Origin: CALJEL01 sp041082235
GTDB taxonomy: Bacteria > Nitrospirota > Thermodesulfovibrionia > Thermodesulfovibrionales > CALJEL01
Assembly (NCBI GenBank): GCA_041082235.1
Contig: JBDOIG010000298.1
Span: 1-32,710 of the forward strand
Reading direction: 5' to 3'
DNA: 32,710 nt
Shown: piece after piece, positions 6,174-14,458 of the stretch
How positions within the stretch are numbered: the first letter of the stretch is position 1
Layout: every line of letters begins with the position of its first letter
The notes under the pieces: generated by a model
Told to the model about the DNA's origin: nothing
What the model saw: the letters and a program-made list of their open reading frames with translations, nothing else
The model's database searches: none
Translations under genes and position numbers: made by a program

Positions 6174-7589
6174 TCAATCCCTCCAAATAAGGTCAAGTAT
6201 CTCACCTTTTGCAGAAAGAACTCTAATCTCCAGAGGCATCTTCCCGATAGCATGGGTGGCACAGGAAAGACATGGGTCATAGCATCTCACTGCCATCTCT
6301 ATCCTGTTAAGTATCCCTTCGGTTATCTTTCCATCCTTTATAAATGCCTTTGCTGCATGAAGAACAGATAGATCTATTGCCCTGTTATTTTGAACTGTGG
6401 CAACTATAAGATTCATCTTTATAATCCTGCCGTTCTCGTCTGCCCAGTAATGATGTATTAAAGTTCCCCTCGGTGCCTCTATAACTCCGATCCCCTCACC
6501 CGGTCTCCTTTCAACCTTAATCCTGTAATTATCTCCAACAATTGCATCATCATTTAAAAGTTCCAGGGCCTTTTCAGCAGCATAAAGTAATTCTATTGTT
6601 CGTGCCCAGTGATAATAGATATTCTGCTCTAAAAGTCCACCTCCCGCCCTCTCTTTAAAGGTCTTGAATCTCTTGGATGCCAGGGGAGTTGATACCTTAT
6701 CAGAGATATTCAGTCTTGCCAGTGGTCCGACCCTGTAAATCCCCTCTAGCCAGCCCTGTTTTTTATAAAAGGGGAACTTGAGCCAGGAGTAATCCTCTAC
6801 ATGCTCACCAATATAATCAAGGTATCTCAGGGAGTCAAATTCTATATCTCCTTTTTTACCTCTTAACCTCAATATTCCATCATACAGTTCAAGACCTCCA
6901 TTATTTACAAGACCCATAAAACTACCTTCAGGACTACCAAGCCCCTCTATCATCTCTGGATAACGCTCAATAAGACTTTCTGCTAAATCTACTGCCATCT
7001 CTGAAAGACCTATCGCATCCTGAACCTCTTTTGAAAGAAAAAACCTGTCCTCATGTGAAAGACCTTTACTCATACCGCCAGGTATAGCAGTAACAGGATG
7101 GATTGCCCTTCCTCCAACCCTGTCTATAATCTCCTGACCAATCTTTCTCAGCCTGATAGCCTTCTTGGCAGTCTCAGGATCCCTCTTAACTATACCGATA
7201 ACACTTCTTTCTTCAGGTGAAAAATCAGGACCAAGGACCATGTCAGGTGCTGATAAAAAGAGAAAATGTAATGCATGGGAGTGGATATACTGGCCCATGT
7301 GCATAAGCTCTCTTAATTTCCTTGCGGTCTCAGGTATCAGGACACCAAGAAGATTATCACAGGCCTTGGCTGAGGCGAGGTGGTGACTTACAGGACATAT
7401 ACCACAGACCCTTGTTGTTATTACTGGCATCTCCCATAGCATCCTTCCCTCACAGAACTTCTCAAAACCCCGGAACTCTGTTACATGGAAATGGGCATCC
7501 TTTACCTCGCCTTTTTCATCAAGCAATATACTGATCTTTCCATGTCCTTCAATCTTGGTCAGGGGCTCAATGGTTATCTTCTTGGTCAT
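6174..7589 (-). CDS. mvhA: Cytoplasmic [NiFe]-hydrogenase large subunit, Mvh/group 3-type
   Basis: Holds the Ni-Fe(CN)2CO active site that splits or makes H2. The proximal motif RVCGICPVSHH gives Cys62 and Cys65; the distal DPCLSCATH gives Cys440 and Cys443, with His446 as the expected cleavage point and a 25-residue tail (AIGKMPLEIRV onward) left for the protease encoded downstream. At 471 aa with EFRGFEKF and HSHALHF it resembles MvhA/HoxH-type group 3 enzymes rather than membrane uptake types, and the small subunit has no Tat signal, so the enzyme is cytoplasmic. The start overlaps the small-subunit stop (ATGA). The symbol is by analogy; the exact subgroup (3c against 3b/3d) rests on the partners. 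Confidence 0.93.
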   Translation of the reverse strand: MTKKITIEPLTKIEGHGKISILLDEKGEVKDAHFHVTEFRGFEKFCEGRMLWEMPVITTRVCGICPVSHHLASAKACDNLLGVLIPETARKLRELMHMGQYIHSHALHFLFLSAPDMVLGPDFSPEERSVIGIVKRDPETAKKAIRLRKIGQEIIDRVGGRAIHPVTAIPGGMSKGLSHEDRFFLSKEVQDAIGLSEMAVDLAESLIERYPEMIEGLGSPEGSFMGLVNNGGLELYDGILRLRGKKGDIEFDSLRYLDYIGEHVEDYSWLKFPFYKKQGWLEGIYRVGPLARLNISDKVSTPLASKRFKTFKERAGGGLLEQNIYYHWARTIELLYAAEKALELLNDDAIVGDNYRIKVERRPGEGIGVIEAPRGTLIHHYWADENGRIIKMNLIVATVQNNRAIDLSVLHAAKAFIKDGKITEGILNRIEMAVRCYDPCLSCATHAIGKMPLEIRVLSAKGEILDLIWRD

Positions 7590-8485
7590 CTCGCCTCCTC
7601 TTTTAAAGAAGGAATAATAGAAACAGGCAGGGTATATCTGTAACCTGCTCCTACCACATCTTCTGTAAACATAAGGGCTCCAGCGGGAATGATATTTGAA
7701 AGGGCATTTATCATCTTTGCACCCTGTTCAAGTGCATCAGGAGTGGGTCCCATACAACCCCTGCACGGGAAATTGCCTCTTATACACCTTGCCTCACAGC
7801 CCTCCCTTGTAGCAGGACCCATACAGAGAACACCCTGCTCTAAAAAACACCTTTCCTGGTCAATCCTTTCAAGCTCCATTAGTATCCTGACTTCATCTGT
7901 AATAAATTCCCTTCTGGGGATATAAATCTCTTTGCGTTCTCTTTTACATTCATGACAGAGATTCTTTGCTGGAAGTTCAGGTTCCTTACCCGCCAGTATT
8001 GCACCAAGAACCTTCTTTATCATAAAGGGTGTGGGAGGACAACCAGGAAGATAATAGTCAACCTTTATTACCTGGTCTAGTGAATGAACCCGCGGCAATA
8101 TCTCTGGTATCTCTTCAGAGGATGGTATCTTACCATCTACTGTGCTCTCTGTTTCTATATAACCCCTTTTAAGGACATCCTTTAATAAAAACAGGTTTCT
8201 CAATCCATTTATACCACCAAAGCAGGCACATGTACCAAAGGCAAGGACTTTATCAGACCTTTCCCTGAACTTCTTTGCCAGTTTTATATTTTCAGTATTA
8301 CAGACCGAACCATCAAGGATGCCCAGAGAGGCACTTACAACTTCCTTTACATCATTTACAGGAGACCTCACAATGTCAATCATATCCAGAAGGCCGATAA
8401 TATCTTCATGTAAATCAAGGAGTGCGATATGACATCCAAAACAGCCCTGCAGATGTCCTGTAGCTATCTTCACCTTTTCTTTCAT
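7586..8485 (-). CDS. mvhG: [NiFe]-hydrogenase small subunit, MvhG-like
   Basis: Iron-sulfur subunit that passes electrons from the Ni-Fe centre to the partner flavoprotein. Proximal cluster ligands are in GCFGC (Cys15, Cys18), FGTCACFGG (Cys86) and LPGCPPTP (Cys149). A cysteine-rich C-terminal region (CHEC 177-180, Cys213, 221, 230, 234, 241, 244, in LCMGPATREGC and CRGCMGP) would hold two more clusters. The 299-aa length and these extra cysteines match MvhG/FrhG-type subunits, not the short HoxY. It has no Tat signal. It overlaps both neighbours by 4 nt (ATGA). Confidence 0.92.
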   Translation of the reverse strand: MKEKVKIATGHLQGCFGCHIALLDLHEDIIGLLDMIDIVRSPVNDVKEVVSASLGILDGSVCNTENIKLAKKFRERSDKVLAFGTCACFGGINGLRNLFLLKDVLKRGYIETESTVDGKIPSSEEIPEILPRVHSLDQVIKVDYYLPGCPPTPFMIKKVLGAILAGKEPELPAKNLCHECKRERKEIYIPRREFITDEVRILMELERIDQERCFLEQGVLCMGPATREGCEARCIRGNFPCRGCMGPTPDALEQGAKMINALSNIIPAGALMFTEDVVGAGYRYTLPVSIIPSLKEEAR

Positions 8486-10050
8486 CTCCTTCCTCCTATG
8501 GTTTTCAGGTACTCCATGAATTCAAGGGTATTACCGACACAGGAACCATCTTCACATTCTCTAACGCCGAATATCCTCAATCTTTCAGGTTCTATACCCC
8601 TGCTCTTAAGCACAGACCTGAAGAGGTTTGCCCTTCTGTCAAGGTCAGTATTGCCAACAATATTAAGGCATCTACCATCCTGACACTTACATATGACCAC
8701 ACCTTCAAATCCACTCCTGAATGCCTCTAATATTAGCTGTGTATCTATCCTGCCACCGCATTTTACTCCAAGAGGTAAAACACCTGCAGGGTATTCAAGC
8801 CCCATTCTACCTGCATAATCAAGGGAGGCATAACCACAACCCTCACAGGCAAGATATAAGACCTTTATACCATCAGGAGGCTGGTAGCGTGATAGTATCT
8901 GTATGGCAGAGATAAGAAATCTGGTAGGTGCTGAGAGCTGATCCCTTGCACCTGTCGGGCAGGCAGATACACAATTTCCGCATCCAACGCACCTTTTAAT
9001 ATTGGTAGAAGAAAGCTTTTTAACAGGATCAAGCTCTGCTGCGTGGAATATACATGTCTTAACACATGTCCCGCATCCTCCACAGACACCTTCATCAACC
9101 TCTGAGACAAATACCTCATGCTTGATCTCCTTTTGACTTAAAAGGGTATCAAGAATGGCTGATGCGGAATCACTGAGCATGATTATATAGGAGAGTGATC
9201 TATCCACTTTATAGGGTATAACAACAATGCCTGGATTGACGGTCTCTACAGTTGCGGTGTCAGAGATTATGGGGATGAAAAATCCTTGCTCATTTCTGTC
9301 AATCCTCAATAAGGGATATAATTCTTCTGTATATTTGAGATCATCATCTATTGCCACGATTATGCCACCTGCCCTTAATGAATAATCCTCAAATATGATT
9401 CTGAAATTGCCAGCATATCCGTAGAGTTCTTTAATGGGCTTTTCATGAAACCTCACATCAGGATGATTTTTTAAATAGGCAAGGGTGGGCATTGCCTGTT
9501 CCTTATAATCCCTCAGATCTCTAATTCCTGACTTATCAATAAAATGGATATTATATCCCCTTTCAAGCAGTCTCCTGGCTGCAAAGAGACCTCCAGTAGT
9601 AGTTCCAATAATTGCAATGGATTTTTTTGGAGTAACCCCCACTATCCCGACATCATGAACAAATCTCAATCTCTCAATACCAACATCTATCATAAATCTT
9701 GCCTTTTTCGTAGCCTCCCGAGGCATGGACCTGTGAGGTAACGCCACCTGCTCCTTCAGGTTTACAAAACTTATCATATTCGGGTTTATGCCTGCTTCTG
9801 TTATTGCCTTAACAACAGTATCAGCATTCCTGATTCTTTTGAAATAAAGGGGCGATTCACCTGCAAGGACAATCCCTCTAAGGCTTTTAGCCCTTATCTC
9901 ATCTTTTATCTCTTTTATTGAGGTCGAGCTAGTTATATTATTGAAGATTTTCACTGAGGTTAAATCCTTATAATTCTTAGTTATTGCTGAAAGGTCAATT
10001 GTTTTACTGATTACTTTTTCTGATTCTGAGATAAAAAGTCCAATATTCAT
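8482..10050 (-). CDS. HdrA-like / MvhD fusion protein with two ferredoxin clusters, HdrA part degenerate
   Basis: A 522-aa electron-transfer partner of the hydrogenase. Residues about 1-130 align by pattern with the HdrA N-terminal domain, 143-300 with its flavin-binding domain, then come two [4Fe-4S] motifs (Cys323/326/329/333 and Cys354/357/360/364), and about 396-500 form an MvhD domain (ACEGCGY, GVKCGGRID, ICKCQDGRC). Oddities: there is no cysteine before residue 323, so the CHCG-type cysteines of HdrA are gone, and the nucleotide-binding loop reads IIGTTTGG instead of GxGxxG. Classical HdrA bifurcates electrons through its flavin with HdrBC; no HdrB or HdrC is nearby. It is the first gene of the operon, with AGGAG before ATG 10050. 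Confidence 0.85.
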   Translation of the reverse strand: MNIGLFISESEKVISKTIDLSAITKNYKDLTSVKIFNNITSSTSIKEIKDEIRAKSLRGIVLAGESPLYFKRIRNADTVVKAITEAGINPNMISFVNLKEQVALPHRSMPREATKKARFMIDVGIERLRFVHDVGIVGVTPKKSIAIIGTTTGGLFAARRLLERGYNIHFIDKSGIRDLRDYKEQAMPTLAYLKNHPDVRFHEKPIKELYGYAGNFRIIFEDYSLRAGGIIVAIDDDLKYTEELYPLLRIDRNEQGFFIPIISDTATVETVNPGIVVIPYKVDRSLSYIIMLSDSASAILDTLLSQKEIKHEVFVSEVDEGVCGGCGTCVKTCIFHAAELDPVKKLSSTNIKRCVGCGNCVSACPTGARDQLSAPTRFLISAIQILSRYQPPDGIKVLYLACEGCGYASLDYAGRMGLEYPAGVLPLGVKCGGRIDTQLILEAFRSGFEGVVICKCQDGRCLNIVGNTDLDRRANLFRSVLKSRGIEPERLRIFGVRECEDGSCVGNTLEFMEYLKTIGGRR

Positions 10051-10110
10051 AAAAACTCCTTTTAAAATTATATTGACAACGCGCTATAACTTCCGATCCC
10101 ATTGTTTTAA

Positions 10111-10139
10111 ATGATAATAAACATTATCCTTACTGTCAA
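10111..10139 (-). promoter_or_regulatory. Promoter of the hydrogenase operon with inverted repeat
   Basis: Minus strand TTGACA (10139-10134), 17 nt, TATCAT (10116-10111). A perfect GATAAT-aaac-ATTATC inverted repeat (10113-10128) overlaps the -10 and spacer and could be an operator. It resembles Fur-type hexamers but with the wrong spacing. The transcript leader would be about 50-55 nt with a Shine-Dalgarno (AGGAG), unlike most other promoters in the window. Confidence 0.65.
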
Positions 10140-10237
10140 GTTTTTTGGTAATAGAGAGTTATATAGTTATATAGTTTAGAATCTTAATACTTCTTGCTTT
10201 TTGAAATACAAGTCACACATATCCGAATAATTTTTAA

Positions 10238-10453
10238 AAAGCGGCTGGAGAGGATTTAAATTCTTCCTCTTCTATTTTTGAAAAAAGTCAGGCAGCTTTA
10301 CAATTGCATGAGGAATTCTCGCAAACTATTTTAGAGGCTTCTCGTGTCAAAAAAGGTTTACCCACGGGCTTAAGGATAAAGAATTATACGAAGGAGACTT
10401 CAAAAAATGCAGGAAATTTACTTTTCAGGCTTCAGCATGCCAATATAGGGTGA
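10238..10453 (+). pseudogene. Possible coding remnant of unknown origin
   Basis: A 71-codon open stretch bounded by TAA at 10235 and TGA at 10451, without a plausible start codon near its beginning. The predicted peptide looks protein-like (SIFEKSQAALQLHEEF, then KKGLPTGLRIKNYTKE). It uses codons such as CGT, TCG and ACG that its neighbours use rarely. It could be a decayed foreign gene piece or chance. Its end overlaps the 3' end of the TPR gene on the other strand. The rest of the 10051-10417 gap holds the hydrogenase promoter and an AT-rich GTTATATA direct repeat (about 10158-10175). Confidence 0.2.
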
Positions 10454-11080
10454 TTGAGGAAATTCCTTTTTAAGTTGCTCCATCCTGATTTTTGCCTCTT
10501 CGGTTCTCTTTAATTCTGAGAGAATCTTTGCAGACTCATAGAGGGCAAGGTCTTTAAGGGTATAGCCATTCCTGTAGAGCTCCTCATACATCTTGAGGGC
10601 CTCTTCATTAAGACCCTTCTTTTTATAAATCATAGCCATCCTCTGATAACATAATGGCATGAGGTATCTGTTGTCATTATATTTCTTCCTGAATTCCTCA
10701 AGCATCTTCAATGCCTCATCAAAAGAACCTATCTTCTGATAACCATCAGCTATGTAAAGAAGCGTAATGGGATCTGGTCTTGAATCATAGGACTTCTTCA
10801 ATGCCTCAATAGCCTTCATATAGCCACCTGCGGGGATAGCCCTCTCCACATAAAAGGCCCTGTAACCATCATAAAAAAGCCTTGATGCCCTGGATTTTGA
10901 ATAGAGGCTGTAAATAACAAAACCAGAAATAAGCAGGATGGCTGCTGCACTGATAACAAATATCTTTCTTATATCCTGTCCTCTCTCTTTAAGTCCTTCT
11001 TTAAACTTGGCAAAACCTGATTTGAGCTCTTCTTCTGGCTCTGTCTTTTTTACAACCCTCTTTTTAATGGGCTTTGGCAT
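10418..11080 (-). CDS. Membrane-anchored tetratricopeptide-repeat protein
   Basis: A 220-aa protein with a lysine-rich cytoplasmic N terminus (about 1-38), one membrane segment (about 41-60, IFVISAAAILLISGFVIYSLY) and a TPR solenoid outside (about 70-215: EALKMLEEF, EEALKMYEELY, EEAKIRMEQL repeats). The layout resembles YfgM- or CpoB-like scaffold proteins of the envelope, but I cannot name a specific orthologue. ATG 11080 overlaps the end of the PHP gene by 17 nt, so the two form one operon. Confidence 0.85.
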   Translation of the reverse strand: MPKPIKKRVVKKTEPEEELKSGFAKFKEGLKERGQDIRKIFVISAAAILLISGFVIYSLYSKSRASRLFYDGYRAFYVERAIPAGGYMKAIEALKKSYDSRPDPITLLYIADGYQKIGSFDEALKMLEEFRKKYNDNRYLMPLCYQRMAMIYKKKGLNEEALKMYEELYRNGYTLKDLALYESAKILSELKRTEEAKIRMEQLKKEFPQSPYIGMLKPEK

Positions 11081-11735
11081 AATGCCTCCTCAATGCCTTT
11101 TCTACAATCTGTTTTGAATTTAAGAATACTGAATTGATCCTTGTCTCCTCTATGCCAGCTCCAAGGAGTATTTTTATTGCCATATCCCTGGTTATTAAAT
11201 CAGATGGTGCATGGGCATCTGTGTTGATAACAAGGGGGATACCAAATCTCTGTGCCTCTCTTGCAATATAGCCATTTGAAAGGCTGTGCCCCTTTCTTGA
11301 GGTAATCTCAAGATAAACACCCCTTTCCTTTGCAAACAATAAATCCTCTGTAGTCATGATTCCCGGATGTGCAAGGATATCAACATCTGCTTCAATAGCT
11401 GCCCTGTTTGTCCCTTCCTGAACAGGCTCCACAAGGGTCTCTCCGTGAACAAGTACGATCATCGCACCCATTGTCCTGAGCTCCTTCACAAGGTCAGGTA
11501 TTAATGAAGGAGGCACATGGGTTATTTCAGCGCCTGCAAGGACATCTATAGAGACATGGTCACTCAACTGCTTAACTGCCTCAAGGAGCCTTGGAACAAC
11601 AATATCAATATTAGAATGATCCACATGGTCAGTAATGGCAATAGCCTCATATCCAGTATATTGAGCCCTTCTTATGAGCTCAGCAGGGATAAGCTCACCA
11701 TCACTGAATACACTATGAGTATGTAAATCTATCAT
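11064..11735 (-). CDS. PHP-domain metal-dependent phosphoesterase
   Basis: A 223-aa protein of the polymerase-and-histidinol-phosphatase superfamily. Metal-binding motifs are at the start (DLHTHSVFSDG: His5, His7), ITDHVDH, the GAEITH glutamate, LVHGE, LAHPG and the late NTDAHAP. Substrate unknown: members include histidinol phosphatases and oligoribonucleotide or AMP phosphatases. It overlaps the TPR gene downstream. It has its own TTGACA promoter with an inverted repeat in the spacer, and ATG 11735 is only 7 nt after the -10. Confidence 0.88.
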   Translation of the reverse strand: MIDLHTHSVFSDGELIPAELIRRAQYTGYEAIAITDHVDHSNIDIVVPRLLEAVKQLSDHVSIDVLAGAEITHVPPSLIPDLVKELRTMGAMIVLVHGETLVEPVQEGTNRAAIEADVDILAHPGIMTTEDLLFAKERGVYLEITSRKGHSLSNGYIAREAQRFGIPLVINTDAHAPSDLITRDMAIKILLGAGIEETRINSVFLNSKQIVEKALRRHYAKAH

Positions 11736-11742
11736 GTAAATT

Positions 11743-11772
11743 AAATTACCTTTTCAGGTCTGAAAATGTCAA
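11743..11772 (-). promoter_or_regulatory. Promoter of the PHP-TPR operon with inverted repeat in the spacer
   Basis: Minus strand TTGACA (11772-11767), 18 nt, TAATTT (11748-11743), then 7 nt to ATG. The -10 is weak. The perfect repeat TTTTCAG-gt-CTGAAAA (11751-11766) starts exactly after the -35, so an operator is plausible; a weak terminator hairpin for the rlpA operon is the alternative. Confidence 0.5.
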
Positions 11773-11796
11773 TCCTTAACACCGGTGAAAACCTTC

Positions 11797-12516
11797 TTAT
11801 TCTGTCTGAACTATTATGGCAGGATAACCTTCATAGGCAAGGCTGTTTGCTGTATCCATTGCCTCATTAAGGCTATTAAATCTTCCAATCCTTACCCTCA
11901 GAAATATCTCATTTCCTACCAGGCTCTCAAGGATATAAACATTAGTATATCTTAATTGTAGTGCCTCTTTAAGCCTTATGGCATTTTCCCTATCCCTGAA
12001 TGAGCCAACCTGTATTGTAAAAGGTCCTTTTGTGCTCAGGGTTTTAATCTCTTTTCTATAATTATCTTCTCTGCCGAGATATTCTATCATTACAGGTGCT
12101 GTGCCTGTTGCAATAAGGCCTATCTCACGAGCTGCTCCATAGGATAGGTCTATATCCCTGCCTGACACAAAGGGGCCTCTGTCATTGACAATGCATTCTA
12201 CAGACTTTTGATTATTCAAATTTGTGATCCTGAGCCTTGTTCCAAAGGGATATTCCCTATGAGCACAGGTCTTCTTGTGCATGTCAAATATCTCTCCTGA
12301 AGATGTAGGTCTTCCGTGAAATTCTGCACCATACCATGATGCCACCGCACCCTTTGAAGTCCTTGTTTCATATCTATAGGGAGCACAGGAATAAAGAAGG
12401 GCAATAAAGCAGCATAACAGATAGGAGCACCAGAAAACTGCAGACCTTCTGGAAGAAAAAACAGCAGAAAGAAAGGATAAAAGATTCAGGATAGAGGATT
12501 CAGCATCCGTTATCAT
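11797..12516 (-). CDS. rlpA: RlpA-like septal-ring lipoprotein with SPOR domain
   Basis: Outer-membrane-associated lipoprotein; family members bind or cleave peptide-free peptidoglycan at septa. A lipobox LLYSC places the lipidated Cys at residue 44, after an unusually long leader. Next is the double-psi beta-barrel (VASWYGAEFHGRPTSSGE, CAHREYPFGTRL, VNDRGPF), and at the C terminus a SPOR domain (FTIQVGSFRDRENA to GYPAIIV) that binds denuded glycan. ATG 12516 has CAGGAGA 6 nt upstream, which supports the long leader. It follows hslU by 27 nt and probably ends the trmFO-xerC-hslVU operon. Confidence 0.9.
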   Translation of the reverse strand: MITDAESSILNLLSFLSAVFSSRRSAVFWCSYLLCCFIALLYSCAPYRYETRTSKGAVASWYGAEFHGRPTSSGEIFDMHKKTCAHREYPFGTRLRITNLNNQKSVECIVNDRGPFVSGRDIDLSYGAAREIGLIATGTAPVMIEYLGREDNYRKEIKTLSTKGPFTIQVGSFRDRENAIRLKEALQLRYTNVYILESLVGNEIFLRVRIGRFNSLNEAMDTANSLAYEGYPAIIVQTE

Positions 12517-12543
12517 AAATCTCCTGAATGATTCAATTCTGCT

Positions 12544-13929
12544 TTACAGTATATACCTGCTGAGGTCTTCATCACCGGCTATATCTATGAGTTTTTTTCT
12601 TACGTCTTCTCTGTCAATTATTATCTCACCTGGCTTTTCAGGTGCCTCAAAAGAGATGTCTTCCAGGAGTTTTTCAAGTACGGTATGGAGTCTCCTTGCA
12701 CCGATATTTTCTGTCCTTTCATTCACAGAGGCTGCTATGGATGCAATCTCATCAATTGCATCCTCTGTAAAATGAAGTTTTATACCCTCTGTCTCAAGAA
12801 GTGCTATATATTGTTTGATAAGTGCATTATGAGGTTCAGTAAGTATCCTCTTGAATTCTTCCTTTCCAAGAGAATCAAGCTCTACCCTGATGGGAAATCT
12901 TCCCTGAAGCTCAGGTATGAGGTCAGAGGGTTTTGACATGTGAAAGGCACCTGCTGCAATGAAGAGTATATGATCTGTCCTCACTATCCCGTATTTTGTA
13001 TTTACAGCAGAACCCTCAACAATTGGAAGAAGGTCCCTCTGAACTCCCTCCCTTGAGACATCTGGCCCGTAGGACTGACCACGGGAGGCTATCTTGTCTA
13101 TCTCATCTATAAATATTATTCCACTCTGCTCAGCCCTCTGTATCGCCTCTTTTGTGACCCTCTCCATATCAATAAGTTTATTGGCCTCTTCCTGCGTAAG
13201 AATATGTATTGCCTCAGATACCTTTACCTTTCTCCTTTTTGACCTTTCAGGAAGAAGCCCTCCAAGCATCTCCTTCAGATTAATCTCAAGCTCTTCAAGA
13301 CCAACATTTGATATAACACCAAAAGGCACAATCTTTTCTTTTACCTCCAGTTCCACATATCTCTCATCAAGAAGACCTTCCCTCAGCTGAGTCCTTAATC
13401 TCTCCCGTGTCTCCCTGAATCTTTCCTTTTCTGCTTCCTCGGCATTCCTCGGCATCCTGGGAACAGGTAGCAGGATCTCAAGGAGCCTCTCCTCTGCAAG
13501 CTGCCTCGCCCTTTCCTGAACCTTTTCCATGTGCTCTGATTTGACCATGGATACAGATACCTCAACAAGGTCTCTTATCATTGAGTCTACATCCCTTCCC
13601 ACATATCCAACTTCTGTGAATTTGGATGCCTCAACCTTTATAAATGGAGCACCGGCAAGCTTTGCAAGCCTTCTTGCAATCTCTGTCTTTCCAACACCTG
13701 TTGGCCCTATCATGATAATATTCTTTGGAAGAATCTCGTCCCTCAACTCCCTGGGAAGTTTCTGCCTTCTCCACCTGTTTCTGAGGGCTATGGCAACAGC
13801 CCTCTTTGCCTTTGACTGACCTATTATGTATTTGTCAAGCTCCTCAACAATCCTTCTCGGGGTAAGGACTTCCTGTTCTTTAATCACACCTTCCTGCCTG
13901 TCTACATCCTCTTCAATATAGGGTTTCAT
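12544..13929 (-). CDS. hslU: HslU (ClpY), ATPase subunit of the HslUV protease
   Basis: AAA+ unfoldase that feeds substrates to HslV. It starts with the typical LTPRRIVEELDKYIIGQ and has Walker A GPTGVGKT, the GYVGRDV pore loop, a long I-domain, Walker B IIFIDEID and the C-terminal DLSRYIL tail that activates HslV by docking into it (known mechanism). The frame opens at 13947, but ATG 13929, with GGAGG 9 nt upstream and just after the hslV stop, is the better start. Length about 461 aa, normal for the family. Confidence 0.97.
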   Translation of the reverse strand: MKPYIEEDVDRQEGVIKEQEVLTPRRIVEELDKYIIGQSKAKRAVAIALRNRWRRQKLPRELRDEILPKNIIMIGPTGVGKTEIARRLAKLAGAPFIKVEASKFTEVGYVGRDVDSMIRDLVEVSVSMVKSEHMEKVQERARQLAEERLLEILLPVPRMPRNAEEAEKERFRETRERLRTQLREGLLDERYVELEVKEKIVPFGVISNVGLEELEINLKEMLGGLLPERSKRRKVKVSEAIHILTQEEANKLIDMERVTKEAIQRAEQSGIIFIDEIDKIASRGQSYGPDVSREGVQRDLLPIVEGSAVNTKYGIVRTDHILFIAAGAFHMSKPSDLIPELQGRFPIRVELDSLGKEEFKRILTEPHNALIKQYIALLETEGIKLHFTEDAIDEIASIAASVNERTENIGARRLHTVLEKLLEDISFEAPEKPGEIIIDREDVRKKLIDIAGDEDLSRYIL

Positions 13930-13930
13930 A

Positions 13931-14458
13931 TCAAAGTTCCTCCACAACTATATTATCGTTTGTATATATGCATATGGATGCTGCTATCTTCATTGCCCTT
14001 TCAACTATCTCCCTTGCAGGGAGGTCTGTATTTTCCATCAATGCCTTTGCAGCAGCCTGTGCATAGGGACCACCCGAGCCTATTGCTCCTATACCATCCT
14101 CGGGCTCTATAACATCTCCTGTACCTGATATTATAAACATATGTTCTTTATCAGCTACAATGAGCAATGCCTCAAGTCTCCTCAGGACCTTGTCTGTCCG
14201 CCAGTCCTTTGCAAGTTCCACAGCAGCCCTTGTGATATTCCCTCTGTGTTCATTGAGTTTCTGTTCAAACCTTTCAAAAAGGGTGAAGGCATCTGCTGTG
14301 CCTCCTGCAAACCCTGCAATAATATTACCCGCTGACATCCTCCGTATCTTTTTTGCATTCTGTTTCAATACCGTATTCCCCATTGTTACCTGGCCGTCTC
14401 CTCCGATGGCAACCTTTCCGTTCCTCCTCACGCATATTATTGTTGTACCATTTATCAC
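13931..14458 (-). CDS. hslV: HslV (ClpQ), peptidase subunit of the HslUV protease
   Basis: N-terminal nucleophile threonine peptidase, a proteasome-beta relative, forming the dodecameric core that pairs with HslU. The active site would be the first Thr of GTTIICVRRNG (Thr5) after removal of a four-residue propeptide. GDGQVT, NAKKIRRM, GFAGGTADAFTLFERFE and the C-terminal IYTNDNI follow the family. 175 aa is normal. The start overlaps the xerC stop by 4 nt and hslU begins right after it. Confidence 0.97.
   Translation of the reverse strand: MINGTTIICVRRNGKVAIGGDGQVTMGNTVLKQNAKKIRRMSAGNIIAGFAGGTADAFTLFERFEQKLNEHRGNITRAAVELAKDWRTDKVLRRLEALLIVADKEHMFIISGTGDVIEPEDGIGAIGSGGPYAQAAAKALMENTDLPAREIVERAMKIAASICIYTNDNIVVEEL

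Noticed and set aside
10113..10128. Fur box at the hydrogenase promoter
   Set aside because: Two GATAAT-type hexamers are present, but the spacing and the missing third hexamer do not fit the 19-bp consensus; kept only as an inverted repeat.
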